Positions 1 to 12,774 are shown, counted from the stretch's first letter. The stretch is 64,000 nt of DNA from Anticarsia gemmatalis (GCF_050436995.1 NC_134745.1:15252001-15316000), one strand, 5' to 3'. The notes: generated from the sequence alone by a model not told the origin. Numbers and translations are program-made.

Positions 1-276
1 AGTTTTAATTAACTCGAGCTGTTTGTAGCGATGTAAATAAACAGTTATTGTGGAAGGATTAAGAGTTTCTGTTCCGTAAAGAATTTAATAAACCACTTGG
101 GAGTTTTTTGTAGTTTATTATCGTTGCTTTATGAATATTTATTTATTATTATAAATGTAGAAGTCTGTGTAACTGTCAAGCTTTCGTTTAATCATAAATT
201 AATAATTTCGCTGAACTGATTCTGATGAAGCATGGGACAGCAAAACAAATATTATATACCAATGTTTTTTAGCATA

Positions 277-532
277 TCTTTACTAATATTATAAAGCTGA
301 AGAGTTTGTTTGTTAATGTCTGCTAATCTCAGGATCTACCGGTCCGATTTGAAAAATTCTTTCAGTGTTAGATAGCCCATTTATTGAGGAAGGTTATAGG
401 CTATATAACATCACACTACGGCCCTTAGGAGCGGAGTAGCAACGAAAAATGTTACAAAAACGGTGAAAATTATGACCCTGCATTCTCTCTTATGTGACAT
501 GTGACGCAAGCGAAGTTGCGCGGGTCGGCTAG
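277..532 (+). mobile_element. LEP1-type non-autonomous Helitron
   Basis: The element starts with TC after an A and runs into TTTACTAATATTATAAAG. It ends in the hairpin CGCAA-GCGAAG-TTGCG, followed about 10 nt later by CTAG and a flanking T. The 5' TC, 3' hairpin plus CTRR, and insertion between A and T are Helitron hallmarks. The core sequence belongs to the interspersed family known from moths and butterflies as LEP1. There is no Rep/helicase coding capacity, so it depends on an autonomous partner for movement. Confidence 0.8.
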
Positions 533-533
533 T

Positions 534-1151
534 ATAAAATATGAGCATAAAATTTCTTTTGTTAAATATATTTTTCAATGTGAGACGCGGTTTGCTTTAA
601 GAAAGTTGAGAATAATACAAAAAACATGTAAATAATAGTAGAAGAATAATAACGAAAAACAGTCCTAAAAAGTTAAGAATTTATTTTATAATGTTATAAA
701 AATAAAGCAGAAAAAGCTTCAGTGAGACAAAAACTGCTGGGCAAAGTTACCGGTCTGTGGCTAAAATAAGGCGTAACTAAATATAAGAAGTACTTAACCA
801 AACTTCAAGTTATTTTTAACAATAAAACTCAATATAATAAAACTAATAATAGACACAAGACACGAGTAGGCTAAGTTACTTATATACTGGGCAAAGTTAC
901 GGGCAATGTTAGTACTTAACATTATTTAATGCCAACAGAATATCATGAATGAAATTTATTATTTAAATTAGTTTCTTTTGAAGTAATTTAATTTAGTTCA
1001 GACAGTAGAGCGTGTACAAAAACTGAAATTAAATGAGAAGCTACGATTTACTTTTAATTTCTTTGTGGAAGTTCGTGTATTATTTCTTTCGGTGATTTCT
1101 ATTAATGTTAAACTAAAGGCTTTTATTTGTTCGTCCTACATTTATCAGTAT
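534..1151. other. AT-rich non-coding DNA
   Basis: I see no gene here. A 14-bp direct repeat (CTGGGCAAAGTTAC) occurs at 737-750 and 887-900; its significance is unknown. The stretch is presumed intron of the Dscam-like gene. Confidence 0.5.
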
Positions 1152-1345
1152 TTTCGTTTAGGGTGGCTCCTCCGATACCATTGCGTCGAGCGGTCGGGGT
1201 TCGATTCCGACACGGATCAATTTTTGTTGCAATCCTCAAATAATTGTTACGGGTCTGGTTGTACTTTGTGTCCATTGTTTGTATGTTTATAAAAGTCCCC
1301 CCCGACACAAGAGCAATTATAAGTACGGGAGTTGTCTTAAAAAAA
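1152..1345 (+). mobile_element. tRNA-derived SINE
   Basis: A pol III B box (GGTTCGATTCC) lies at about 1198-1208, preceded by a tRNA-like head. The body ends near GTACGGGAGTTGTCTT followed by an A-run. This layout (tRNA head, unrelated body, short A-rich tail) is that of common lepidopteran SINEs. It is not a working tRNA gene, since no cloverleaf can be completed. Confidence 0.65.
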
Positions 1346-2168
1346 CAATCTAGTATTTCAGTATTTTAAGCTCAATTCCTGTATCAATTTGGGTGATTTA
1401 TATAGAGGCGAAACATAATAGATTTTCTTTAAAACATTTTTTAATATCTAGACAGAATTTCGGTCTAAAGTTAGCTAAAACACGTAATGTAGAGATTGTG
1501 TTACTCTGACGTCTATTACTTTTTGCACCTAAAAATAGATGATGGATGTTCTGTTCTTTCAGTTTCTTAGAAAAAGTATTATTCTTAGATATAACTTTGA
1601 CTTTGGTAGTATAATCTTTCTTTTAAACTTGTTCAAAAAAGGTCTAGGATTCGACTATTTTTGTAAGGCCTATTACGGATGTTCTCAAATGCTGTATACA
1701 GGGTATTGAAGTACGCGTTTGTATCACAGTACCTACAAGTATGCGGTATTGTACACCACAACTGGAGGAATACCGTGTTACCCTCGATTTTTGATCACGC
1801 AGGCCGATAACGCGTTCATAACTAATCAGCATTTTTATTGTGACTTACCTAAATGACAGACAACGCGGGAACTGTATTTTTAAAACGCGTGCTTTTTCAC
1901 AAATTCTATCAATACATATCACTCGTAAACTCGTAATCTACATCTACATACAGTCACGCTGTCGCCTCGGAACTTGTTTACTTCAAGCGCGAACATTGGC
2001 GTACAACAAACAAAGTGATACGCAACAAAGACGCTAAAACTACCACTGCGTAATGAATACAAGGGACACATACATACTGATGATAATTTTAATTTCAACG
2101 AAAATTTACCTTTAAAATATCTAAAATTCTTTTCAGACTTTACGACACTAGAAATTCATTAAATATAT
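1346..2168. other. Non-coding DNA, no recognisable feature
   Basis: Only short chance reading frames are present. The piece TATACAGGGTATT near 1695 resembles the terminal repeat found at 61.27 and 63.22 kb, but no partner end is visible here. Confidence 0.4.
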
Positions 2169-2430
2169 GTAGCTGACCCGCGCAACTTCGCTTGCGTCAC
2201 ATAAGAAAGAATGGGTCATAATTTTCCCCGTTTTTGTTACATTTTTCGTTGCTCCTATTAACTTTAGCGTGATGATATATAACCTATAGCCTTCCTGAAT
2301 AAATAGACTAAATATCTAACACTGAAAGAATTTTTCAAATCAGACCAGTATTTCCTGAGATTTGCGTGTTCATACAAATAAACAAACAAACTAACAAATG
2401 TACTCTTCAGCTTTATAATTTTAGTATAGA
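2169..2430 (-). mobile_element. LEP1-type non-autonomous Helitron
   Basis: Reverse-oriented copy. The 3' end (GCTGACCCGCGCAACTTCG on the plus strand) is at 2172-2190 with the terminal CTAG mutated to GTAG. The 5' end TCTATACTAAAATTATAAAG (as read on the minus strand) closes at 2430. Internal AAACAAACAAAC runs match the other copies at 4.9, 16.9 and 23.6 kb. Confidence 0.78.
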
Positions 2431-2461
2431 TTTTATTATTCTTAAATTCATTTCATTCGTG

Positions 2462-2550
2462 TTGGAGGCCAATCTACATTGTTCTCTCGTGTCGGAGGCC
2501 AAGACTCATTTTGGGTCGTTGAGCCAACGGAGTAAGTAAGTACGACATTA
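2462..2550 (+). mobile_element. Non-LTR retrotransposon 3' tail fragment
   Basis: The sequence has two GTnGGAGGCCAA motifs, then CATTTTGGGTCGTTGAGCC and an (AGTA)n-like tail. This resembles the 3' ends of lepidopteran LINEs with tetranucleotide tails. It is heavily 5'-truncated and non-coding. Confidence 0.5.
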
Positions 2551-2850
2551 GAACTACCTCTGGTATAAGTAGTATAGGCGATACACAAGTGATAGATAGG
2601 CTAGACAAGTGATGGATAGACTGCTGATACAAAAGTTTCGGGTTGGTATCTCGGGTCAGGCAAAACGCTATCGAGCTCTCTTCTAAAAAAAATATAAGTA
2701 CGAAGTTTAGTAACGGAAACGGTATATTCCAATAGCTTCGCCCTTTGTGGACCAACAAATTAATGGCAAAACGTGACTGTATTTCTTACACCTCTGCTCT
2801 CTTACTTTACATACTGGGCTCGTTACTAAACTCCAACCTATTTGTAAGAA

Positions 2851-3023
2851 TCCTACTAATATTATAAATGCGAAAGTTTGTGAAAATGTAGGTATGGATG
2901 TTTGTTCACAAAAACTACTAGACAGATTTTAATGAAATTTGGTACAAAGATAGTTTATAACCTGGACACAAAGAATACTTTTTACCGCGGGTTTTTTTTC
3001 ATGCGGATGAAATTGAAGGCTAG
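2851..3023 (+). mobile_element. Short LEP1-type Helitron
   Basis: The element begins TCCTACTAATATTATAAATG after an A and ends in CTAG followed by T. It is shorter (173 bp) and of a different subfamily from the 260-bp copies. The same subfamily recurs at 54596-54777, including the shared internal phrase TTATAACCTGGA. Confidence 0.72.
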
Positions 3024-3419
3024 TATTTTAATATATAAGACAAACCCAATAGAACTTTTAATCCATACTACTGCTAATCTTAGCAACAACGCACATTCAC
3101 TTTCAAAAAATCTTAAGCGCTTAGATATTCCCAGTAATGTCGTCCAAAATTAACTGATCCCTTATCTTGTAACTTGTTTTATGAACATCGTTCAAATAAC
3201 GATAAAAGTGAATGTTGGAACCGTTAAATGAATGTATATAGTGGGGACTTAAGCCGAGGCACGGCGCGTAATAACTTGACTCAACGTCTGTCTTTTGATG
3301 AGATAAAAATACGCTTAAAGACGGTTTAATTTGTTATAGACTATGATAGCGATGAAAATATGGTGACATAATAAAATCTGACTAATTTTAGATGCCATTG
3401 TGTTTAATTTTCAAGAGTT
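3024..3419. other. Non-coding DNA, no recognisable feature
   Basis: AT-rich sequence with no exon-like or repeat-like segment that I can name. Confidence 0.4.
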
Positions 3420-3560
3420 AGGTATCTCTACAATCGGTACTACCAAGTTTCGAAAGTGTAACATTTAAAATGTTCCTATAAATTTGTTAAGGGCGCTGAT
3501 CAGATATCCATTTAAAATTTATAATTTGATAGTGGCAGAAAATTTCGCTACTGATCGAAA
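3420..3560 (+). mobile_element. Degenerate CWG-target MITE
   Basis: This is an old, eroded copy of the MITE family seen intact at 44.4 and 50.1 kb. The core phrases CATTTAAAATG and GGGCGCTGATCAGAT are kept in order. The terminal inverted repeats are too mutated to define exact ends or a target duplication. Confidence 0.5.
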
Positions 3561-4855
3561 AAACTGCAATTAATTTTACTACAAAACACTATTTGGGTAC
3601 TTTTGAGTAGATTAATGAAGTATTTTTACAATTTTTGTAAAAATCTGGCCAGTAAAGAACTGAAATACGTATTTTAAACTAACTCCGTACTCTTCGTTGA
3701 AATCGGTACAAGGGTTATTTTTGAAAGCGTAGCCGACCGACAGATTTTCACATTCATAATATTAGTCACTTAAGTTTAGGTCATCAGTAAAATATTGCAA
3801 ACATTTACAAGTGTAACATTCGAAATGCTAGAAACAAAATGAAAAATTTCCAGCAAAATTTGATCTTTCCAAGCTTAAACTCTACTGTTCTGCATAGCCA
3901 GCGGTCAGTCCCACCGTTTGTGGCTAAGGTATGCATTTCAATCCGTTTGCCTGCAATGAGACAGAAGGTATGCATTCCAACGTTCCCAGGTTTTACTCCG
4001 GCGATGTGGAAGTGTATAAATCTTGGGCGACGTTACTCGTGTAATAAAACTGTCCCAGTATATTAGGAGAGTTGATGGAACGATGCACAAGTTCTGACTG
4101 TCGCTTCTCTGATCTATGACTTGGGTTAGCTGTTTGTTTCTAATAGTTATGTACTAATTTGGTAGAGTATTACACCGTTCTTAAATCTACAACTAATTGA
4201 ACAAATTTCAGAGTTTATTTTTATGTATAATCAGTTGCATGTAGTACAACTAACGTCGTCATTAGTTTGATACTGTGTGCCACAGTCGATATTTTATATT
4301 GAACACCTTGTAGGTTCAGCTGTACAAAGAATATTAGTCAGACAAACTGTCACCTTATTTCCAAGTTAATGGGGTTTCTCGTAAAATAAAATATTAATTA
4401 CACTTTGCATGACCCAAAAGTCTTTGTTTTTGACTGAAGAGACTTTTAAAATAATCGATTGGTAACAGTAAAAAATATGTAGTACTATGTAGAAAAAGCA
4501 GCCAAATTAAAGAGTACTCCTAAAATCCAGAGACTGCATTTGCAATGTGTTCAAGAGGCAATGAAAAGAGCAATTGTTAGAGAATACATTAGCTGTTTAT
4601 ATTCCGGAAAGTAGTTAAAGTCAGCTGAGCGAGATGCGTTTAATGACGCTTGTGGGGAATGTGCACGTCCATGAATTACTGCCAGCCGTCCTTGAGACAC
4701 ATCATCAAGGAATTTAGCTATTAAACGTTTTGTGAATGGATAATGTACTCTGCATAATATTATAGTTAGTTAGAAAAATTAAGTACTTTTCTTCCCAACA
4801 TAAAACATAGGCCGTAATGATATGCCAAATGTATCTTTTGCTTTCTTATTTACCA
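3561..4855. other. Non-coding DNA
   Basis: I see no supported gene. At about 3810-4040 the minus strand has an open frame of roughly 75 codons without an obvious start. It holds two copies of AAGGTATGCATT (plus strand, near 3927 and 3967) and resembles no family I know. I treat it as chance or an unknown repeat. Confidence 0.35.
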
Positions 4856-5116
4856 CTAGCTGACCCGCGCAACTTCGCTTGCGTCACATAAGAGAATCAT
4901 AATTTTCCCCGTTTTTGTAACATTTTTCACTGATACTCTGCTCCTATTGGTCGTAGCGTGATGATATATAGCCTATAGCCTTCCTCGATAAATGGGCTAT
5001 CTAACACTGCAAGAAATTTTTAAATTGGACCAGTAGTTCCCGAGATTAGCGCGTTCAAACAAACAAACAAACAAACAATCAAACAAACTCTTCAGCTTTA
5101 TAATATTTAGTATAGA
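4856..5116 (-). mobile_element. LEP1-type non-autonomous Helitron
   Basis: Full-length copy with CTAG at 4856-4859, the 3' hairpin just inside it, internal (CAAA)n, and the minus-strand 5' TC start at 5115-5116. It lies 136 bp from a copy in the opposite orientation (5253-5512), so the two 3' ends face outward. Confidence 0.8.
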
Positions 5117-5252
5117 TGTTTTGATACTAAATTTTGTCAAAAAAAATATTGATATTACTATAATACATAAACATGTTGTAACAATTTATAGGTTGTTGCT
5201 GTTTGATCGTCTTCGATTGCGTTTGCAACATAATCTAGCAGCTCGAATTTAA

Positions 5253-5512
5253 TCCATACTAATATTATAAATGGGAAAGTAACTCTGTCTGTCTGTCTGT
5301 CTGTCTGCTACTCAATCACGCCTAAACTACTGAACAAATTTGCATGAAATTTGGTATGGAGATATATTGATATCCGAAAAAGGACATAGGCTATATATCA
5401 TCACGCTACGACCAAAAGGAGCAGAGTCCCAGTAAAAGATGTTACAAAAACGGGGAAAAATTTCACCCATTCTTTCTTATCGGACGCAAGCTAAGTTGCG
5501 CGGGTCAGCTAG
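5253..5512 (+). mobile_element. LEP1-type Helitron with (TCTG)n tract
   Basis: The element starts TCCATACTAATATTATAAATG and ends at the hairpin CGCAA-GCTAAG-TTGCG then CTAG|T. A (CTGT)n microsatellite at about 5284-5310 sits at the usual internal place for this family. It differs in sequence in the 5' half from the neighbouring inverted copy, so the pair is two insertions rather than a simple palindrome. Confidence 0.8.
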
Positions 5513-5980
5513 TATAAAATAAATTGATTTTAAATGACAACATAGATATTCAATTCCTCCGTAGTATAAAAACGCTCAAGTACAGACACCATCTGCCAAT
5601 GAACTGGCCGGTAACAACTTTGCATCTCATAAACAATAAAAAAACATTGTGTAGAGAAGCTGCGGAGTAAGTTTTTCAAACTAGCAAAGAACGGATATTA
5701 AATCAAGCGGGTAATCTGCATAAACGCCGGCGAAACTGGCAACTTTGTCGCGAAGCAGCTGTGACGTCACTGGGTGGTGCAAATTAGCGCTTTTTTACTT
5801 TGTAGTCTTAGATCTTGAGCGATATTGAAGCGATGGAAGATGAACTTAGATTTTTTAGTTGGGGAAGAATGGATAAGTTATTTAAACGTTTTGTTGTCCT
5901 GAATATACTTGGTGAAAGTTTATCATATTTTCAGTAAGGTGATGAGATATATTTTTTATGTCAAATGGCATCTTATATCA
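5513..5980. other. Non-coding DNA
   Basis: No gene is seen. One TGACGTCA palindrome is at 5762-5769, in a slightly GC-richer patch (about 5720-5770). Confidence 0.4.
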
Positions 5981-6065
5981 TCCTTCTAATATTATAAATG
6001 TATAGATAGATATTTGTTACTCTTTCACGCAAAACTGCGTAATAGACTCATGTGATTCGACTAGT
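5981..6065 (+). mobile_element. LEP1 5' fragment
   Basis: The sequence starts TCCTTCTAATATTATAAATG after an A, as the intact copies do. The body is lost after about 60 bp. A CTAG|T at 6061-6064 may be the original end of an internally deleted copy or coincidence, because no 3' hairpin precedes it. Confidence 0.45.
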
Positions 6066-8771
6066 TAGGCTATCAACACATAGCAATAATATAACAAACC
6101 TTCTCTCACACACAAAATAGAACACTGCTAGGTGAACTCCATAGCTAGCTCCTCTCACAACGAGAGCAATAAGTCTGCCATCTAAAATCTGTATAACACT
6201 GAACATTATTATAAACGATCCTATACTACAGTACAAATACAAATTTAAATCACATTGTTTAACTGAAAACGTAAATCAAGATTTATGTGACAGTTAGTTT
6301 GGACATCCTATTGCAAGCGCCATCTATAAATATAATGGCTTATGGTTGGATGACAGAAAAGCCCGCATTTGAATATCCTGCAAGCTGGCCAGTCTGTTGG
6401 ATAAATTTGGACACGGTCCAGATGAAGCCCATGTGGCTGTACTGTCCAACAAAATATTGTTTAGCAGATTTCTAGCTTTGGTAGTTTAATAGTGTTCCTA
6501 ATAAATATGCTTTAAGTGTACACCTACTTGTGTGAAACAGAATTAGTAATTTAAGAAAGACTACTAGAAGTTCAAGTTTTGATATTACCGCTAGGTGACA
6601 ATAATATTTGATTCCGATTGACAATTTAGTAAGCGCCTTGTGTGCAAGTTTCGCAACTGGAAGAGGTAAACAAAATTCTAAATATTATACATCCGTGACT
6701 CGTAGGCTTATGCAGCTGATGCCGGCATGTTTGGTTCAGACGTTTATTTGTTTCAAGAGTTTATTTTGCATCCATAGATTAATTAACTATAATCTCGATA
6801 AATCGTGCATGCCAAGACTTCTTATTAAGTTACCGGACTATAATAAAACGACTCAAAAAAACAATTTAATTTCTCAAATCTGAAAATAGTTCTCTTGCAG
6901 AAATTTCTCATTTATCTGTCCAAACGGAGTGGTAATACTGCAACTGCATCAAAGGACATTAAACTTGCATTAGCGCTGCTTAACTTTTACATAAAGTTTG
7001 AATCTTATTGCCGCGCTCCGACAATTCACCGAGTTCTATTCAATTTGTACTGTTCTTCTTTATTAAAGGAATACGAATGAATGTCTGAATAATACTGGGA
7101 ATTCTAGATGGGAGGATACGTTAAAGCATTTACTGGAGATTCTAGGCTATTTACAAGTTTTAAGCAAGTTACCAGTTATCTAGTTATCATAGTACCAGCT
7201 GTGCTCAATTTGGATTCCGATGTCTGTGAGTCATCCAAAAGATTTTTTTGCTAGTGGCCCCATCCAATCTTGGCCGGGTATATAGTACCTACAATGTAAT
7301 CCCGTCGGACTAATATTAACGCTGTGATGATTGATTAGTTCTCTAAACATCTTCCTATAAAGAAAACTTTATTGGTTGACCCCACAAACATAGCATTTTT
7401 TTCTTTACTTTAATTTGGCATGGTTAATAAATGGTCACGAGTCATAATAATTTTGTTAAGGAAGACCAATACATATATTCTTGATCGAACACAATACAAT
7501 TTGCTGGTCTTTTTTCATACTATCGTTTACCGTAAGATAACAAAAACCTCTTATCGTATATTCATCGTCTTAGAAATTCAGCAACTAAAAAATTAAAGGG
7601 TCTTTTCTCGTTTCGTGTTTAGTTCGCAGTTTGTAAACGGGTTAGACCCATATAAAAGATTTACTAGCATTAGGATCTTTTACGACATTAAACAGTGTGC
7701 TGTCATAAAAATTGTTTAGTTGATTTCGCACTATTGTATTTATATCACTTAACTTGAATTTTTCTATAGAGTTCATGAATTAAATAGTGCAATTGACTTA
7801 GGTCTATCTATCTGTCCGTCTGTCCATCTGTCCGTTGTCTGCCAGTCAACATAAAATAGATATTTGAAAAAAGCTGTCTTACAATAAGCTTTGTGGTAAG
7901 GAGACCCTGGTGCGCGAGTTTGAATACTTTTCGGGTTTTGTATTAATAATAACAAAACAATATTGACGTCGCAACAGAAAACTTCAAGAGTTTTAAAGTT
8001 TTTTAATGATCAACTGAATCTCTAAGTGCTTATTTTTTAATTTGTGGCATAAACACTAGTCAAATACAATATACATAAAGATTAAATAATATGCTAAGAA
8101 CACGTAATTTCGACCAACATGAATATCAAGCCAGTACATCACACCGTATCACCAAACTAGTCTATTATCACATCAACCCATTGAACCCTATAAGAAATAA
8201 TAGTCTTAGCGAACCGTCCCCAAGATACGACGCACGGTCCACCGAGTTCAATGACCCGTGAAGATACGGCGGGTGTTATCTCACGGTGATTATTAATTCA
8301 ATAGTCAGCAGAATTGTCCTATTGTCGGGTAATTCTATAGCAGATAGGAACGGGTAAAATGCTGCTTAAAAACGGGGTAAATTTTGTGGGAATACACCAT
8401 GGGGAGTTATGGTGGTCGTTTGTGGTTTTTTCTCTATTTGAGGTTTTTTTTGGATAGTTTTAGATCTATTTACTCGGAAACAAACTATGTAGTGTATTTA
8501 TGACGGTATAAAAATGTTGTTATGAATTACGGATTGAGAGGTTTTATCATTTTAACTTTAAAATTAAAGTAATAAGTAAGTAAAAATAAAACATCGCAAA
8601 TGAGCTTTACATGTCAAAGTTTTAAATTATCTTTAAATTGATCTCTACATCATGCTGCATATACAAAAATATTAAAATAAAGAAAAGGAAGATACCAGTA
8701 TCGTAACAAGGCATAGTATTTTTTCTTTCTTTTATTAGAATGTAAATACTCCAACTCGCACATAAAAACAC
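6066..8771. other. Long non-coding stretch
   Basis: I see nothing that can be called a gene. The frames at 6287-6475 (plus) and 6608-6883 (plus) are 60-90 codons long, lack any recognisable domain, and have ordinary AT-rich composition. There is a short degenerate CTGTCC run near 7810-7840. The stretch is presumed intron of the Dscam-like gene. Confidence 0.4.
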
Positions 8772-8842
8772 GATTAGCCAGCGTGATAGACTGAAGGCCT
8801 AAGCATTTCTCGTCCCGAGACCCTTTCCCAGCAGTGAAATAT
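8772..8842 (+). mobile_element. LINE/SINE tail fragment
   Basis: The phrases GCCAGCGTGATAGACTGAAGG and CCTTTCCCAGCAGTG, in this order, are the degenerate form of the common lepidopteran retroposon tail (GCCAGCGTGGTGGACT... CCCAGCAGTGGG). Related fragments are at 19.2, 55.5 and 59.4 kb. Confidence 0.6.
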
Positions 8843-9297
8843 AATTCAATTAATATTCCCTCATTAGCAACATTTTAGCGCTCCACAGTACCGCGTCAAT
8901 TCGACAATGTCTTTGTATTAATTAGGAAGTTTGACGCAGTGAGACAAGCAATGATAAGTAATTGTGTTACGCACTGTTCAACTGTGATGTTCTTATCCTT
9001 GATTTACATTCAGTAAGCATTTGATGTGATATTGTAGCTAATTAATACCGTAATTATATCAAATAAATAGTTTCATTAATAGATAGAAATTTCGACAGCG
9101 AAGTTATGAAAAATGTTATCTAAAACTCAATAATTTATGCGAAAGACTAGCTGTTGAATGTAGTCCCTATGTCTAGTCTATTTCAAACAATTCTTAAATG
9201 CTATATTTGTCACATTTAACTGTATCGTACTAACCGAAATTTGTTTGACCAATTCTTAAAACTTAAAAATCGAACTAATTAAGTTAATGAAATATAT

Positions 9298-9355
9298 TTA
9301 GCCCCACTAATGGGCAAAGATGTCCCGAGATGAAGGAGAGCGAACGTTCTCAAGA
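9298..9355. mobile_element. Retroposon tail fragment, weak
   Basis: CCCCACTAATGGGCAAAGATG is close to the reverse-oriented CCCACTGCTGGGCAAAGG phrase of lepidopteran retroposons. It is too short and eroded to assign to a family. Confidence 0.35.
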
Positions 9356-11416
9356 ACTAGGGGTTAAACTATATACAAATATAAATGTTTAAATGTTAAA
9401 TTATTTTCTTCACTTTTCATAGACAATATTATACAAGTTTGTTAACTATCAACTCCTTAATACCTCATACCTAAATCAGTTACGTAACGTTATAGTTTCG
9501 TAACAAACATCAGCTTTACATAACGAAGTATTTGGTTATGTAAATAGCGGTGACCCATAGGCCTAACGGTCTGAATCGATCGTTGCAATATCCATTCTAG
9601 CGAGCCGTCCATGTAAGCTATCCGAAGCCACAGATTACATCAACGGATTATAAAATAATCCAGCTTTGTAAGCGGTACGCGGCTGAAACTTCCACTGTAA
9701 GCTAGACTAGAAGCAAAGGCTAGTTTTAACGTAGAGTATATACCAAAGACAAAGTGCTTTGTGATAATTAATGTCTTATTAAACCTTTGTTCAGTACTGG
9801 GATGTTACTTTTGAAAAGGCGTTAATATGGGTAGAGTAAAAGTGTTTTTGTTTTGGGTATTCGATGCTATCAGGAAGCAAATGTCGGGCTACATTGTTTG
9901 GATAAAAGGCAACTCCATAAATGACTATTTGGTTATGAAAATACAGCTAAATGCTTCCAATGTTTTCACAATACTAATTGCAAACTCGACTAAACATAAA
10001 GTAAGCCGATGTCAGAATCAGAGAGAACATTAACAAAAGTTCCAACAACAAAAATCAGTTTAAAAAACAATCTCTCGCAAAAAGTGTCCACGAAGTTGAA
10101 TGAGTCATTACGCCGCACAGTAATCGAAAAGAGCGGAACCGTCCCTAAATGAAAACATTAATCGAATTTTCCACTTTTAATCGAGAACTCGGAACTCATA
10201 AAGCAAGTTCACTGCCTTGTTCCTGTCGCCGACAGCCGCTCCTACACTTGGATTAACGAAAAATTCTTAATTTTCGCCTTTGGAAAGCAATAATCGGCCG
10301 TTTGGCCCCTTGGCTGAAATTAATTTCGATTTTATAAGGCCCATGGACGGTATTGTTGGAAACTTTCCAGACGAGAGTATATCTATCGGAGTTAAAGCCG
10401 AGTTATGTTGGAAACATGTTTGACAGAGTCTCTTTATTGTCAAACATGAAAGACTCGTGTAAATAAAAAGTTTTCTATGATCATTACTTTGGTGGATAAT
10501 TTTTCGATTGATATAAAAGTTTTGCTTAAATCGAATTATAGGATACTGTCTTTTTGATTCTATTTTGTGCTGCAGTGGTGACTTTGAACAATTTTTCGAA
10601 GAACGTTTCAAGTTCAAAGAAATATAAGTTAATCTACTTTCAAAAGTACATGACTTTGGGTATATCATTCTAACTAACTTTGGGTCTACAAAGTTGATTG
10701 ATACATACCTAATATTGCGTCACATTTGTGTGAACACCAACAATGGTACATCGGGACAGCCAATAATACAAGCCAAAGTTTACTACTACTCGACCAAAAT
10801 AATATATTCTAGACGAAAGCTTTCCTTCCAAACATCACACAGGCATAAATATCAATTTCAGCTTCCCTAACGACCCTAATTAGGCTAATTAATTTAGGAA
10901 AAACGGTATCTGAACTTCCAAGAGATTTTTCTAACAAGCACCTCCCACTAAAAATTAATTGTGTGTCACAAGGCACTTGACTAAACTACGTATTTCGTTC
11001 GTTACACAAAATTAAGCAAAAAGTGTCTGATTTTCTTTTACTCATGGTTAGTCTGCTGTTAAAGTCTTCCAATTTACTAGCCGTTCACTTAACTTAGACT
11101 TTGCCAAAACCGGAATATTATTTTTCTTATACAAATTGAAAGCATGTCTTGACAAAACATGTATTTTGTGACAAAAATATTGGATTCTTGTCAGAATGTG
11201 ATATGCCCTAATCATATCTTGTGCAATGGTAATAAAGGTCAGCTATAGGTGCCACCAAACACTTTGACATTGATATATTGCAGTACACGGTTTTAAGATC
11301 AACTTCAATCGCGTCGGTCGAGATCAGTCAGGCTTTGAAGTGCGTCTACGTCCTGCTTCCTTCATACTTCGACTACTAGACCTCAATTTCTTTAATAAAT
11401 TTTGAAGAATTCTTAC
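9356..11416. other. Intronic DNA downstream of the Ig2 exon
   Basis: No exon completing the Ig2 domain was found here. The minus-strand frame at 10267-10668 (133 codons) has no recognisable domain and no splice context, and I do not call it. The part at about 10080-10390 is more GC-rich than its surroundings and looks like a conserved intronic element; this is a composition impression only. Confidence 0.4.
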
Positions 11417-11578
11417 CAGCTTCAGCAGCAAGAGGTGCCAGTACTCCCCCATCCTTGAACCACCTGGTGACAGTGATGTGGTGCCTCACAGTCGCTGGCA
11501 CAGTGCATGTCAGTAGCGCCGCGCCGCCCGCGACGCCGTGTGAAGACTGCACGCGCACCTCCCATGGCACGTCCATTA
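11417..11578 (-). CDS. Dscam-like gene, exon for first half of Ig2
   Basis: This is an internal exon of 162 nt: 2 nt, 53 codons, then 1 nt. On the minus strand it is bounded by the acceptor ATCTTTTCCACAG and the donor G|GTAAGAATT. The peptide begins MDVPWEVRVQ, has the first Ig cysteine in LLTC (residue 24), then VPATV and the core tryptophan in TRWFKDG (residue 39). Its length, the split in mid-Ig domain and the VPATVRHHITVTRW pattern match the exon for the N-terminal half of Ig2 in insect Dscam proteins, which is the variable exon 4 of Dscam1. Dscam proteins are membrane Ig/fibronectin adhesion molecules used in neurite self-recognition. Its upstream partner is the exon at 37205-37347, with which it is in phase. 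I saw only one version here, so there is no sign of a mutually exclusive array. Which Dscam paralogue it is cannot be told. Confidence 0.82.
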
Positions 11579-12774
11579 CTGTGGAAAAGATGATGGTTTT
11601 AACTACTGAGTTTAAACATCGTGTTGTTTTTTGATGCGATGGGGTAGCGATTGAAATGTTTTGAAAGTGAAACAAACAATTTACAGCCGCTATGATTCCG
11701 GATATTTTGAATGAGTAGAAAAATAAATGTATACATTTTTACATTCTTTAGAGGTATACAGAAGTTGCTAAGATATAGATCAAGTATTTTTTCCCCAGGA
11801 GGTGCAAAAAAATACAAAGTTTATTTTCAAACTAGCTAAACCGCGCGGTTCTACTTGCATACATAGTTTACTCCTCCATTTCAGTCGTTTTGGGCTGTAT
11901 TTATTTAGATAAACAAATTTGTAGATAAAGGCAGGAACTGTACCAAGAAAAAAGTTTTCCAAAATACTTCTATGTTGTAATCATCAATTCATTATTATCG
12001 TAACTAAATAAACACTATCTAGTAAATTACACACATTACAGCATTTACACAATTCCGTAATCACTTGCAGTGAAACTAATTATCATTGTTGTTCATTCAA
12101 CCGTATTTATTGCTTTACAAACCAGTAGTGGAATTAAATAATTATCAGATTACAAAGTATTTTTACATCTCCTGCATTTATAGAAAATATGATTTTTAGA
12201 ACAAAATAATTATTTAGCTTTGTTATTTCTATGAGGTAAGATGTAAAAGTGTAAAATAAGTTAATAAGTTTGTAGGGATCGTATTCTTTGGTCTCTACCT
12301 ACCTCCGTTGGAACTAGGTGTACTTTTATGTCTGTGTGTTCACACACAGTTTATACATGTTTACTAATTGTAATCAAAGTTACAATTGTTTATTCTATCA
12401 CCGATTTCTAAATAATGTCATAATGTCGCTCTCCCAAAATCTTTCTTACCAAAAGTTGCTTTACCTGCCTACGAGCGCCATACTTCTTGCATATCCGACT
12501 CTAACCACAAAACTAGCCGAATCCTGGCTTCAAGGTAAAATCCCCAGTTGCAAATGAAACGGGTCATCGGCTTAACAATCAATACTAATCAGTGACAGTA
12601 ACTGGGTCGTGTTCGTAAGCCGAACTCGATACCGGTGCTCATCGCTCTCATACATCACTCACTCATTATCCTTTAGAAGGTCTAATGGTGCTCGCATACC
12701 GTGGTCAAATAACATTAATTTATTCTGTACCTTAATCATTTTTATATACTCAAATTCTATAAATAGTTATCACT
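11579..12774. other. Intronic DNA, no recognisable feature
   Basis: AT-rich DNA. The sequence around 12420-12740 is somewhat GC-richer and may be an old retroposon body, because it leads into the LINE tail at 12775. Confidence 0.35.

Noticed and set aside
1152..1345. tRNA gene suggested by GGTTCGATTCC
   Set aside because: No acceptor or anticodon stems can be formed; it fits a SINE head.
5284..5310. Short (CTGT)n array as a possible CRISPR-like or independent repeat
   Set aside because: It is the usual internal microsatellite of the LEP1 Helitron in which it sits.
10267..10668. 133-codon open frame on the minus strand
   Set aside because: No recognisable domain, no splice context, composition like the surrounding intron; taken as chance.
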